A stretch of DNA of 64,000 bases from Stereocaulon alpinum (GCA_018257865.1 JAEUBA010000021.1:1-64000); one strand, 5' to 3'. Positions 46,246 through 58,508 are shown, numbered from the stretch's first letter. Notes: a model not told the origin generated them from the letters alone. Program-made: numbers and translations.

Positions 46246-46434
46246 TCAACAGCAGCGTTTCGCCACCATTGCGGCATTTCCTTGCGCCATTGCCGCGAAA
46301 CCTTTCTCCATCTTAATCTTGTCCTTTTCCTCCTTGGACATCTTGCGCTTCTTCTCGTTGGCTGTGATTGGCTTGATGTGTGGCTCCGAGGAGCTAGAGT
46401 CGGTGCTCGCACTTGATTTTGAACCGAAGCACAT
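46246..46434 (-). CDS. Possible small hydrophilic protein (62 aa)
   Basis: From ATG 46434 the frame reads MCFGSKSSASTDSSSSEP, then a very basic and acidic helical stretch EKKRKMSKEEKDKIKMEKGFAAMAQGNAAM, and ends AKRCC. The MCFGSK start resembles small fungal proteins with lipid-modified N-termini, and the composition is protein-like rather than random. No family is known to me. Upstream in-frame ATGs give a less convincing start. It could be the first exon of a longer gene. Confidence 0.4.
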   Translation of the reverse strand: MCFGSKSSASTDSSSSEPHIKPITANEKKRKMSKEEKDKIKMEKGFAAMAQGNAAMVAKRCC

Positions 46435-47117
46435 GATGTTATGATTGGTTGCGATGGTACAAGAAAAGATACGAGATTTATGTACAAAGCAGACGTTGCA
46501 GAGTGACAGGCATCTGCGGGGACAAAGAGATCGCCAGCTGGGGGTCAGATGACAGTTCAATTTTCGAAGCCGATAAGCCGAACACATTTCAATTGCTCCA
46601 ACACATTCATTGCTACGTCCTCGGAGTGCTGTCCATGAGCACGAGTAGGAGACACTCTAAAAGGTAAAGATTGTATCAAGGGTCTTGAGGAGTGGTTGAT
46701 CTCATTGACATAACACGAAAGATCTCAGCCACAGAGAGAAAGCGGACATAATATCTTAGGAAGGAGCGCTTCTAGCCATTGCAGTCGTCTCGTCGAGCAC
46801 TTTCTCCTGGGCTGTTTGGAATTCAGGATTGCTTCTCACGCATCAAACCTGCAACTACTGCAAGTTCTCGTCATCGTCACCTCCTGCCATGCTAAGGTAC
46901 TTATTTGCTATCATTATCACCACGGCCACCAGAGTTGATATCATTACGGACATTACCGTGAAAGAGATCGGCAAGCATCCTAAACCATGTTAGTTCCACT
47001 CGTAGCCCATGATAGCTGCGGGCTTGGACCGATATCGGTCAAAGCCATGCCGCCATATCCATGGTAGAAGTCGGTGGCACTACTACTGTGGCAGTTCAAA
47101 GTCCGCACTTACCCGTC

Positions 47118-47152
47118 ACTTGGCACTTGGCACTTGGCACTTGGCGGTTGGC
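47118..47152. repeat. Tandem 7-mer repeat (cacttgg)n
   Basis: About four units of cacttgg followed by two degenerate cggttgg units. Confidence 0.8.
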
Positions 47153-48800
47153 GGAATGATGATACGTAGAAGCCCAGACCCGCCTGTCACCATTAGCTAG
47201 AAACGTGGCTTGAAAGCGGCAGATGTGGCCCGTGCGAGATCCATGATGGCCATTCACAATCGATGATATTATTATTGATGGGAGAAATTGTGCACTACCA
47301 TTCCTCGACCTAACGCAGTCCGCTGACAACAGCAAGGGGATTTTCCGTCATTCTAGCGAATTGCGTCTTAGTGCTCCCATGAAAGCCCTGCTTAGCAGCT
47401 TAGATCCTTCGAAAAAACGGGGCTTTCCCCGCCACCATCACCACCACCGGAACAGAGGGGACTGACTCGTGATCTGCACGATTCGCTTCGAAGTTGGAAC
47501 CAGGCTGCCAGAATCGAGATGGGAAACTGCAAACGACTGAGGGGAGCAACAATCCAGGGGAGGACACGAACAACGATCTTTGAGACAAATGTTCATATTT
47601 CCGATCGTCATGAACGCGCAAGCAGTGGAGTTTAATTATGTTTGACCAATCTTGGCTTGAGTCGCAAAGTCTCCAGTCCCCAGTGCACCTGGACAGATTT
47701 CCGAAACAAAGCCTCAAAGTACCTTCGTTACCTCAAGAGTGATAACTTAGCGCAAGTACGGTGTGCCCCATGGTGGTGCAGAGCTATCGAAAAACGCTTT
47801 CTAAGGTAGGGCTTATCGATTTACTTTAGCTGCACCGTCCGCGCTTGGATATTAGAGGCAACCGATTGGTGTTGCACCGAGCACTAGGCGCCTGGCTTCG
47901 TCTGCAGTAAATTGGCTCCCCACCAAATCGTTGCCCACAAATCCTTGGTGTTTGATCTTAGACACAACCTCCGACGCTATGTGCCGTACTCAAGCCTTTG
48001 CAACCAAAGGGCAAAGTTTCACGCTTCCGTGCTCACCGCCAGAACTCAGCGTCTTTTATTGATGGACACATGTAAACCCGTGTTTGGTCAAGTGGCACGA
48101 GCGGAACAAGATTGGCAATAATTCGAATATCCACGAATTGACGAATCCACAGATGGCTTTTTTCCTTTTCTTGGAAAATCACGCTTGGAAGCGGAAGAGT
48201 TCTGTGATCTGGTATGACAAGATGAGTACGATTACGCAAGGGTTCATGTGATCGCGATCGCGAATATGATGGGGTAAGATTCAAGAATCCCACGTAAGCA
48301 GCGTCGCGAATCAAATCGTGCCACAAGGCCTCCTGCAGCGAGTTCCGGCAGATCAAATGAGTGCGAATCGGATAAGATGGCCAGCGTGAGCGGACGCCTT
48401 GCTGCGCTGTTGCATGATGAAGGATCAGAACTAGTTTAAGGATTAAGTTATTTGCTGCCACAAGGGCCCCCAACCCGGCAAGACTCAAGAGATAACGCCA
48501 TAAGCAACCCAACGAAAGGCCCGAAAGGCGAGGACGACGCTGATTTGCCGTCTTATGCCGCCACCCTAAAAGCTCACCAAGCAACCTAATACTACGTAGT
48601 ACGTACTCCGTACTACGATCCTTTACCACATTCCGCTAGAGCCGTGGACCTTTGGGTGCAGGCTGCAGGGAGTGCCAGTCAGGATGGGACTCAGCCAACC
48701 ATGTGTCTCATTATTTAAAAGTTTAGCTTCGGGCGGTACGAGGCTTGCGTGCTGCGAGTGGCTGGAAAAACGAGGCAACGCGTCCCCTGCCAGTCCCCTG

Positions 48801-48840
48801 GCCATCGCCTGCCCTTCGCCTGCCCTTCGCCTGCCTTCCC
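48801..48840. repeat. Tandem 10-mer repeat (cttcgcctgc)n
   Basis: Three to four near-identical units of the 10-mer lie on a C-rich strand. Confidence 0.75.
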
Positions 48841-49007
48841 ACACTTTTAGCTTAGCACCGTTCCATCTCTCTTTGACCCACGCCCCCTTCTCCGCTTCCA
48901 CATCCTCGTCATACGAACAGCTTAGCCGCAAACCCGCCCCAATTTTGTCATGCACCAGCGCGCATCATTATTCCCATTGATCTTAGTCCCGAAAATCTTT
49001 GCTTATC

Positions 49008-49072
49008 CCTGCTAAACCCTGCCAATCCCTGCCAATCCCTGCTAATCCCTGCACATCTTAGCCTCGCCCTGC
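49008..49072. repeat. Tandem repeat (tccctgccaa)n
   Basis: Five or more units of about 10-11 bases with ccctgc as core occur in a row. Confidence 0.75.
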
Positions 49073-49632
49073 CTTCCTTCAACGCAGCTCGCTTGCACAT
49101 GTCACGCCCTAGTGCTCCTAGTCATGCCGCTGGTTGGGATAAGGCAGCCTTGTGCGAAACTTGTGAATCATCCTATGCAAAACCTTCCAGGCGTTTGCCA
49201 ATGCCAAAATAAAGTGGCACCCCCCCCCCCCATGTCCCTCTCAGGCGCTACGAGGCCTACCAACCACATTGTGTGACTGACTGACGGACTTCACTCCTCA
49301 CTCACTCACTTCTCTTCGCCTTCCTATAATACTCGTGAGGCTCCACGCCTTCACTTCTACTTTACGATCACCGCCCTCCATATTCACCACAACCTCTTCC
49401 GCCCTATCATTCCTTTCCTGGCTTCTCTCAGTCGAACGCTCATTTCCACACGAGGCTTCCACCTGATGATCTGGATATAACATCCTCACCGGAAACCTGA
49501 GTCCACTAAAAGAGCCCCAAGGACTACTTAAGAGGGAACAACAGGACTTCTGCCACCTTTAGCATCTCTGAACTGCTGCCGAAAACTTTTGCTTTTCCTT
49601 TTGTTCGCGAGGCCGCTCTGACAATTCCTGCC

Positions 49633-50970
49633 ATGTACCCGACACCCCCATCATCACCACCTCTCCACGGCATCCGCTCTCCAGAAGATCGATTAGGTGA
49701 CATATTAGCTGACCGGCTACGATTGACTGGTATACTGGGAGTTGGAGCCTATGGAGTAGTCTATACTGCTATCGACATCCACACGAATGTTCCTTATGCC
49801 GTCAAGGCCCTTGACAAGATTGGGCTGGATTCAAGACAACAGGCATTTCAGCAGCGGGAGATACAGCTACATCATGAGGCCAGTCATCATCCAAACGTGG
49901 TCTCTATGGTCAAGATCATGACTACATATGACTGCACATTTGTTGTCCTCGAATTCTGCCCAGAGGGTGATCTCTTCTCGAGCATCACAGAAAAGGGTTT
50001 GTATCTTGACAACGACATAATGGCCAAACATGCGTTCCTCCAGATCTTGGATGCTGTGGACTTCTGTCACTCCATTGGCATATACCATAGGGATCTGAAG
50101 CCGGAGAACATTCTAGTATCCGATGGCGGTTGGACCGTTAAGCTCGCAGACTTCGGCCTTGCTACCAAAGAGTACTTTACCAATGACTTTGGATGTGGAT
50201 CGACGTTTTACATGAGTCCAGGTAGGATTGGCCACGCTCCCCTACCCCTTGCACCTACTAATCGTGAACTTCCAGAATGTCAAGAGACACCTTTGAGGTC
50301 CTCCTGCTATGCATCTGGTCCCAATGATGTCTGGAGTCTGGGCATAATCCTTGTGAACCTAACCTGTGGGCGTAACCCTTGGAAACGCGCCTGCATGGAA
50401 GACTCTACCTTCAGAGCCTACAGGAATAACCCCAGCTTTCTCAAGTCAATACTGCCACTGTCCTCGGAGCTTGATTTCATTCTAAGTCGCATCTTCGAGT
50501 GTGATCCACGTAAGAGGATATCCATTCCAGAGCTGAGGACCCTGATCCTTGGATGCTCGAGGTTCACAACGACTTCTCCAGGATCTCGCCCACCAACACC
50601 ACACGAGCCACAATTCGTCCCAGAAATCGCCTGTTTACCGCCCACCAAGGAGGCGTTGCACCACTTTCAGCAATACTCTGCGGTCAACAACCACCCAGTG
50701 TTACCATCCTCCACCTACGCCATTACGACTCAGGATTCTACGTCTTCCAACGGTTCTTCTCTCTCTGATGCTGGGTCCACTTTCTCTGAAGCCAGCTCCT
50801 GTTCTTCGACATCATCCTGTGAGAGCTACGAAAACATACCTAAGGCTCAGCCATGTACATACACCGCACCACAACCAGCAACAGCAGCTCCGTTTGCCAG
50901 ATATTGTCTTCCCCAAGATGCAGCGATACAGCCTTTTGCCCAGCAACCAGCCATGGTTTGGGCATATTAA
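49633..50970 (+). CDS. Ran1/Sks1-like serine/threonine protein kinase
   Basis: Two exons (49633-50221 and 50276-50970) encode 427 residues. The kinase domain spans about 25-300: G-loop GVGAYGVVY (36-44), Lys58 in AVK, HRDLKPEN (152-159), DFG (173-175) and the CGSTFYMSPE activation segment. GAYGVVY together with GCGSTFYMSPEC is characteristic of the Ran1/Vhs1/Sks1 group, which links nutrients to growth and meiosis in yeasts. The 54-bp intron 50222-50275 has a ctactaat branch and is in-frame and stop-free, so an unspliced product would insert 18 residues just before the Glu of the APE-equivalent motif. The C-terminal 130 residues are Ser/Thr/Pro-rich and disordered. Confidence 0.9.
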   Translation: MYPTPPSSPPLHGIRSPEDRLGDILADRLRLTGILGVGAYGVVYTAIDIHTNVPYAVKALDKIGLDSRQQAFQQREIQLHHEASHHPNVVSMVKIMTTYDCTFVVLEFCPEGDLFSSITEKGLYLDNDIMAKHAFLQILDAVDFCHSIGIYHRDLKPENILVSDGGWTVKLADFGLATKEYFTNDFGCGSTFYMSPGRIGHAPLPLAPTNRELPECQETPLRSSCYASGPNDVWSLGIILVNLTCGRNPWKRACMEDSTFRAYRNNPSFLKSILPLSSELDFILSRIFECDPRKRISIPELRTLILGCSRFTTTSPGSRPPTPHEPQFVPEIACLPPTKEALHHFQQYSAVNNHPVLPSSTYAITTQDSTSSNGSSLSDAGSTFSEASSCSSTSSCESYENIPKAQPCTYTAPQPATAAPFARYCLPQDAAIQPFAQQPAMVWAY

Positions 50971-52540
50971 TGGGCATAATGATAGACTTTTTGGATTGGA
51001 CCATACTGGCCACTTTTAATCCTCCTTTAGCCATGGACAGGATCCCTTTGATGTCGCTACGATTATGGATGACGCCCTGTTTGCTTGTTTTTGTATTTTT
51101 ATTGTTTAGAGGGTTTTAGAAGGAAAGAAGTTGTGATTTTTGGTGGAATTCAGCAGACAAGGAAATGAAGCGATGGAGTTGAGATATGGTGGATACTTTT
51201 ACTTGCACTTGCAATCAGACATGGGCCTCCAGTGCGGAACCCAAGGCGTCTTTCAGATCAACATCGAATACCATGGGAGGTCACTTGCTTTGTCACTTAG
51301 ATCTACTGCGCGCTAATCTGGCTTTTCGAACAAATCAAATACCTAGGCCACGGCAACCGAACGAATCCTGGAATCCTGGACGATGGGCGCTGCCAAAGGT
51401 TTCTAACCCCAGGCCTGCTACCTAGACTCTAGAATCCATTGATCCTTTTTCCAACGGATGGGGCTACCAGCCATTGGCTCTAGGACCATTATGGATGGAT
51501 CCAGCGTTTCTTCCAGGCTTCCGATTCTTTTTACATATTACCTATTCTTGTGGATACGTTTTAGATGTATATAGACACACTCGCAATCAGATCAGCCAAA
51601 GATCTTGGTTCAGCTCAACACCTAAATAAAGCTACCGCCCTGGCAACAGGATCATCAACCAAGTACAAAGGGCGCTTCCTGTGTTGGCCAGCGTCTCGCT
51701 GCCTCTCTACAATCTCTGTGTGCTTATTTCGCGTGATCCTTCTTTATTTCTTATCAGCTGCGGCGTATCAAACAATGTTTTGTATCACATTGACGAGCGA
51801 GATGTTTCAACTCTCCTTCCTTTACGCACCCCTTCATCATCGACTCGATTATGCCAGCATTGCCGCCGCCGCCGCCGCAATGACTCCACACGTACGGAGC
51901 AGCACATTCCTATTCCCAGTCTTTTCCAGCCGTAAAGGAATGAATCACGTGAAAGTGGTCAGCTCAACTGATCTACCCATACCGTATCACGTGAACGCCA
52001 AAAAGATCTTGGCGAGGTTTCGAAGTCGCGCCTGCTTACTCCCCGTTCAAGACCCAATCATCGACTCATCGCTAATTGGCCGCCTCACTAATCACTCATG
52101 CACTGAATCAATCGATCACGCATGCATGCACAAAGACCCTGCATCACGCACAAATCTGCAACAAGCCAAGCCAAGGCCAAAGCCAAAGCCTACCTGACCT
52201 TACCTTATCCATTCAGGCCCTGCCACGGTCGCGTCACAAACAAACTCGCTCAATAATACTAAATCCTTTTTGCCACCATCAGAATATGCAAGGTCGACTA
52301 ATTGGCCTGCGTTGTTTTTATTTTCTTACACAACAACTACTCTGATGTAGGAGCGTAGCCGAGTCCGCCAGTATGCGAATGCTGAATGCTGAATGGATGG
52401 CCGTATTCGCGCGAGCCTAATTCAGAGGATTTTGAGGCATATCAGGTAAGGTGAGGTAGATCACGTCTTACGTGCATTGGGTTTTTCTGTTTAGCATTGG
52501 CGCTTTGATCACCTGCTTTCTTGAGGTTCTTCTTACAGAT

Positions 52541-52580
<40 letters not shown>

Positions 52581-55252
52581 ACGAAACAAGGGTGTGTTTT
52601 GCGACCCGCCGCTGCCTTGCTTTGGTGGGTAGGGTGGAGTAAGGGATGGGAGAGGCACGGGTGGCATGGGGTGAGATGGGTAGGGTTGATTGTCTTACTT
52701 GCTTTGATCCATCTTACAGCATTGCTGCAGTGAGCGTGGGGTGCATCTGCGTACATGAGTTCCGTGATCCGACTGAGGCATCGAAGTAAAGGTCCATCCA
52801 ACAATCATCGAGTATCGGCTTTACGAATCCAGGCATACGTACTTTGGGTTTCCACTTACTGCTCAGGTGAGAGGTGTGCAGTTTTACTCGCGCGCCTGGT
52901 GTTGCGTGGGTTTGGGCGTATCGATTATAGGGTTGGGTATACTGTCTTGGGAGGCGGGGGTTGGGTTTCATGCTACCCTAGACATGCCATATGTACCTTG
53001 GGTTTCGGAAAACGGGATGAGGGTTATTATTGCCCCACTTGCTACTACTACGTACTGTCAACCCCCATCTTGCGTCTATGTATGTACTATGTGGATTGGT
53101 GGTAAACAGTGTTTTAGTTTTTGCTTTTCATTGTGGGGTGCATTCAAAGTATCCCAAAACGTCAGTCTCGATCTACTCTACGTACTCCGTACCATCAGCA
53201 GCTGAAATGGCGCATAAAGGTAATGGAGGCTTCGGTGGATTGCGAGGGAGATATTTACCGAACTATGACCGAGACGCCGAGGCCAAAGTCAGCCAAGTCC
53301 TAAATGATAAGGCGTCCCAGATGGTGAATGATGATGCTGATGCTGATGCTGATGATGGCCCGATTACTTGCAGGCTTCAGGCTTCAGGCTCCAGGCTTGC
53401 AGCTGTGCTACAGCTGAGAAGGATGTGGTACAAAGCCACACAATCCTCTGAAAACCACGATTGTCTTCTGAGTCAGATGCGGAATGGTGGCTGGAAACTC
53501 TAGTGGATACGGATTGCATTGAGGTGGAAATGGGCCTCGTAATCGGCCGCCCAGCCATCCAAAGCTCCTCCCAGCCCAGCCACTGCGAGTAAGAGCGGAA
53601 TGCGCCTGACTATCACGATATGTTCATCACATGCCACTATTCCGACCGGAGCACATGTTCTACAAAAATCTCAAATAACTCTCAAGGCGAGTAAGATTTT
53701 GCCACACGTGTACGAGAAAAGGCACCCGGCTACCAGCGGGCAGTCAAGTCAGCATGGATTCTTCTGCTTACTCGGGACTGGGGACTGGGGACGGGGACCA
53801 GGCGATCGATCTAGTATTTAGTGGAAGGAAGGCTGGGTGGACTTTCTCGCCGCGTGCGATAGTAGAAGGAAGGACTTTGGGGCTGGAAGGACTTGGAAGG
53901 ACTTGGGGTGCATTGCTCCGCCCCGTTTGTTTGGGGATCTGCACCACACTGCAGCTAAGCTACCATTACCTTGCATGAAAGAGAAAGGAAAAGGACCTGG
54001 GCTGTTTGGAAGGACTTTGACAATAATGGCCATGTGATCGCATGCCTGCAGCAGCTGGGGAGCGCCATGGGATGGATGGCCTTACAAGGAGCCAGCCATG
54101 TCTGGTCTTGGTCTTTCGATCGACCTTACATACATACATACGGAGCGACATTGCAGAAAAATCTCGCCACCGGATTCATGCTGCATCATGCATTATTACT
54201 ACTGTGGAAGGGATGCATACTCGACAGGCTTGGCCTCTTTCCGTCTCCGCTTACCTAGGCCAGATCATTGGGTCAGCGATGCATCAATATTGGCTCCGCG
54301 CTTTTCCTTTTTGTTTTCCCTTCTGCATACTTCTGCGTCAAAACACAATGTTCTTCCGAGCCAACGATCACCTTACACTCTTTACGTAGTTAGATCCGGC
54401 CAATAAATGCCATGCAGCCACGTCCTTCAAAGTCGCCGAATGCGAAACTTCCCGACTCTATGGATTCGGGTCCAGATGCCTTGGCCAGCTGCTGACATGA
54501 ACGACAGGAATCTTTTACCCGCACGGCTTTCTGCGCGCAGCTGCTGCACTCTTGTCGTTGTATTCGCGTCGTCGGGATATTCTACTCCTTGCTTCCGGCG
54601 GGATTTGCGTTATGCAGGTTGATGACTTGACCTGGTTGAAGCTTGCTGGGCCCGATTCCCCCGAGGTCTGACAGGCAATAATGCAGATCAATCTTGTGCA
54701 GATGCTACTAGACACTTGGCTTCATCGGATTCAGAAGAGATGATGTTGATATAATCATTATTATTATTGCGAGCGGATAGCCTATAGACAGTAAACGTTT
54801 TACACGTAGACCTCAGTAATAGTGATCTGCTGGCTGTGCCATCTGGCATCGGAGCGCTGATGGCTAACTGCTATCAAGGGACCCCACACAATGGTAACCT
54901 GGTAGGCAGCCAGACACCATGTGTGGGAACATAACGTAACCCAATGGCGGAGTTTTCACTCGTAATGCAGCATCAAATAAAAGCAGACAAACCGGAAGCA
55001 TCCATTCGCAATATAGATTACATCATGAATATGCGCTATGATTGTACAGACCGCTCAGTAGGGCTCCCTCCTGTCAAAGCGGACTGCTGCCGAATCTCGG
55101 GGAATGCAGATTTGGAGTGCCTCTGCAGCACATAAACATGCCATTCCAAAACTCCGCAGCTATGCATGCCGGAACGTCCCATCCTGCCATCGAAGGACCG
55201 TTGCCCTGGGCACCCAATGCGTAAATCGCCGAATATGTACACTTCATTCGTA
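50971..55252. other. Long intergenic region (4.3 kb) with simple repeats
   Basis: No gene is supported. The longest ORF (51565-52197, 210 codons) has random-like composition with a GCC-run. The region has a (GA)n tract, several short duplicated words (gactgggga, ggaaggactt, aggcttc, tacatacata, gatgctgat) and two CACGTG boxes near 51947-51992. A non-coding transcript is possible but not shown. Confidence 0.45.
52543..52574. repeat. (GA)16 microsatellite
   Basis: This is an uninterrupted ga dinucleotide run of 32 bases. Confidence 0.9.
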
Positions 55253-57982
55253 TTAGTGGTTGAGCTTCCGACTTGCGTAAGACAAAATGCCTGCCACTTT
55301 GTCGACTTGTTCCTGGGCAAGTGTCAAATTCTTCGCATCGATAGCGTCCCGTACGCCGGGGATGAAGGCTTCGTCATAGCCACTCCAAGCTTGGGGAGCG
55401 AAGAGGACGTGTTTGAATTGTTCGCGTCCAGGTAGCTACGGATGTATTGGGTCAGATTTGGGCTCTGATCAATGAATAAATGGACACTTACTCCACCCTC
55501 TATATCCAATAAATGAGTCTCGAAGTTCGCTTTCCGCGTGTTATGAGAAATGCGCTTGATCATCATGACATTGCTTTCGAATCCACCAGCTCCAATAGCC
55601 TCTTCCCAAGCCTTGTCCCAATCATGAAATTCGATAGCGTTTTTTGCGAACACCTCAGCAGCTTCGTGTAGGATAGTCAGATCCAAGTCTTTCTTCTCTG
55701 CCCCTTGTTCTCTAGCGTAAGTCTCCACATTATCTACATATCCCCTTACAGCGTTTGCGTAGACTTCGAAGTCGAAAGCCAGAAGCTCTCGATCTGCCAA
55801 CTCGAGTATGAGCAATGCCCAAACTTGTGCCATGGTTTTGTGGTATTGAAATCCTGGATCTCCAAACTTGTCCATCCAATCGAAGTTGTCGTAGCAGCTG
55901 TGATAAGGGTATGGGTTGCCTAGGAAGCTCATGTCGAGAGAGGATGTCCCAGCCATGTCCTGGAATGCCACATAATCGCTGCCAGCTCCCAGACCCTTCA
56001 GGGTTTCACCCTTCTCAGCCCATATTTTCCGTAGCGTCTTGTTGGCAAATGGGTCTGCAACTCGTTCGAGTACACGGAGGAGGGCAGTTTGGAGTACTGG
56101 GGAACCGGATGCTTTGAACTCGCTCCCAGACACAGCTACATCAACATTGAGATAGGCGAAACCGTCACGTCGGAGATCGTCCATTCGAGCTTCAACGTGC
56201 TCGGTAGACCCAATCAGGTTGTACTCTTCCCCATCCCTATCAGCGTCGTTAGCCCCATCGCCTTCAATACAGAATCAATGCGCACTTACCAGGAAGCAAA
56301 CTCAATCGTTCTTAGCGGTCGCCATCCCTTCTTGAGAAGCTCGCCAAAGATCCGGACCACCTCGAGAAGTACAGCAGTCCCACTGCCTGGATCAGCTGCA
56401 CCAAAGCACCATGCATCCCGATGGTTTCCCACGATAATGGACTTCTCTGGCTGTTCAACCCCAGTGATCTTGCCCAGAACATTGTATATAGGTGTTCGCT
56501 CCACCTCGTCTTGCTCGTTCGCCAGCTCAACAATGGGAGACTTTAAGTCGCCAGTCCACCATTGATTGACACCTGGTACTCCACCAATCCAATCATCGTC
56601 GACTTTCTTCCCGTGGCCTTTTAAAGCTTGCAACAGCTTCTGAGCATCTCTCCAGGCCAATGGCATGGATGGGATGTTGTTGAGTCCAGGGTTGTTATCT
56701 TTTGAATCTCTCCTTTGCTCTCCAGGAAGGGAAGCGAAACCGCTACTCAAGACGTCGCCCACCACCCATGACATAAGCGAGACGCCTCCACGCTGGACAC
56801 CATCACTTGGCATGTAGCGGCCTTGAGGGTATGGGTCGCCTCGTTGGAAGCCATCTTGGGCCGGATCACTGTAAATGATGCATCCCACCGCCCCTACAAG
56901 TTCGGCGGCCTTGATCTTTAGCGCTCGATCACCTTGTGAGCCGTAATACCGGACGATTGCGATTGCCCCTTTGAGGCTGATTCCTTGGTCTTCCAGCCTC
57001 TTGAAGTCTTCTCTGCTCCCGTAATTGGCATATATCAAAGGCCCCTTAACCGTTCCTGACCTAGAATGCCCATGGAAAACAAACGTCTGCTCACGCTTAT
57101 CCTCGTATGCCAGCTCTTCCTCGATTTTCGCTTCCCAGGCCATGTCTGGCGGGTCAATGATTGCCACACTTCGTCCGCCCTTCCTTGGATAATCCAGATA
57201 CACATCAAATTGCTCCAAGCGTACCTCTTCCAATTGACTTTCTATGAACAGGTCTTGTACATACTCTGCAAGAACAAAGCTTCCCTTCGTGCCGGCGATG
57301 TGGGGAAACGATGTAATATATTGAGAATGTTCTCGTATGTAGGTTTCGTTGATATGATCACGAACAAAGTTCCTTATCGAATCCGGATAATAGTATACAG
57401 AGCTGTTCCCTTGCCGTCGATTGACAGTGAAAATATCGGACAGGAAGAGGAGGTATGCGAGGAATAGTACAAGGATAAGGGCAAAGAATCGTCCTGCAAT
57501 GATCCAATTCGGTCTGAGATCTCGTATCATGGAGGGTATCTTGTCCAGTATATAGTCTCGAGAAGGCAGCCATTGGCGGAAAGGAAGATTGATGGAAGAT
57601 AAACTCTGCGTCAGGGTCGTTATTCGCTTCGAGAGGTTCCCCGAAGTAGAAGTCCTCTTGAATCCCCGTTAGCTCCAGGCTCAATGACATCCATCTGTAG
57701 TATTTCACGGCGCAACTCTTCTGTAGAACCTCTTGGCGAGTTCTCACCCGAGGACGCCAGGAAGTCCAAGCTGGACCTCGCCGAATGCACAGTAGGAGCA
57801 TGGTAGCCATCGTGTTGTGGTTGCCGTCGTTCGAGAAGCCCTTGCCTCTCTGCGTCGTGGCTTATTTCGCTGGGGCCAAGGAAGGACTGGGAAGAGGAGG
57901 GTCGGGATGAGATGGCTTCATCGTAGGTTGGTATAGGAAGAGACTCTTGCTGATCGAACTTGTTTGGCTTCTCTTCCACCAT
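55253..57982 (-). CDS. M28-family membrane peptidase (transferrin receptor/glutamate carboxypeptidase II-like), frame broken once
   Basis: I infer coding from ATG 57982 to 56290, then 56236-55492 and 55435-55253, about 873 residues. A cytosolic tail is followed by one membrane helix (IIAGRFFALILVLFLAYLLFL), making it a type II membrane protein. A PA-domain insert (YANYGSREDF...GAIAIVRYYGSQGD) precedes the peptidase core with the zinc ligands H in GNHRDAW, D in DPGSGT, E-E in WDGEEY and H in YPYHSCYDNFDW, and then the TFR-dimerisation-like C-terminus. Yeast relatives include Vps70 and Tre1. The N-terminal frame (EELRREILQMDVIEPGANG) runs to a stop, while the expected text GNLSKRITTLTQSL lies one base out of phase. 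One missing G at the GGGG run (57664-57667 on plus, CCCC) would explain it. Confidence 0.82.
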
Positions 57983-58508
57983 GAGGGATAGCTAGTGGGG
58001 CTAAGAGCCCCCGAGCAAATGCTACGAGCTGTGATGAGAATGTCTTCGTGATCGCATGGTCCCCAGCGACACCTCGTTCAGCATATAAACCTCGGAGGTA
58101 CTAGACACAAAGATTTCGATTTCAATGGGGTTATCCGGAGTTTCCCTCAGTGAACTACATATGTCGATGCCGTGGTTGATGTAAGTATCTAGCAACGTAC
58201 AAATTGTACAGGGTGGTTGCTTTGACTCGTGGACCCTGACACCGAAGTGTCACGACGGCTGACCCCTGTTTCGAGTGTCTGAAATTCATCGACTATGCCG
58301 CGCTCTGCTCCACAAAAAGGAGCCGCACGTCCACATCAGTACTTCATGATGTCCGAGGTAACTCAACGCTATCTAAATTACAGACTTCAAACACATGGTC
58401 GTAAGTGCAGCTCCGGTTGAGCGGGCAAGGTTCTACAAGAAATGAGCCCAAGGCAACCCGGTACGCCTCAGCCTTTACTGTTCATTCCAATGACAACGTG
58501 CACAGAGC
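57983..58508. other. Intergenic region between DAP1 and the M28 gene
   Basis: In these 526 bases, with both neighbours on the minus strand, no gene is seen. The promoter of the peptidase gene must be here. Confidence 0.35.

Larger units (their letters stand above)
46435..49632. other. Long non-coding region upstream of the Ran1-like kinase
   Basis: In 3.2 kb there is no supported gene. It contains several short tandem arrays, a C12 run (49220-49231), an inverted tacgtagtacgta-type motif at 48591-48617 and a CT-rich leader near 49260-49330. It probably holds the promoter and a long 5' leader of the kinase. A small minus-strand coding-like patch lies near 46760-46985. Confidence 0.45.

Noticed and set aside
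51565..52197. 210-codon ORF downstream of the kinase
   Set aside because: Its length alone is its only support. The composition is scrambled, it includes a GCC microsatellite, and overlapping ORFs exist in other frames.
53030..53503. 157-codon ORF with a GATGCT repeat
   Set aside because: It is driven by simple repeats (Asp-Ala run and aggcttc repeat) and has no recognisable domain.
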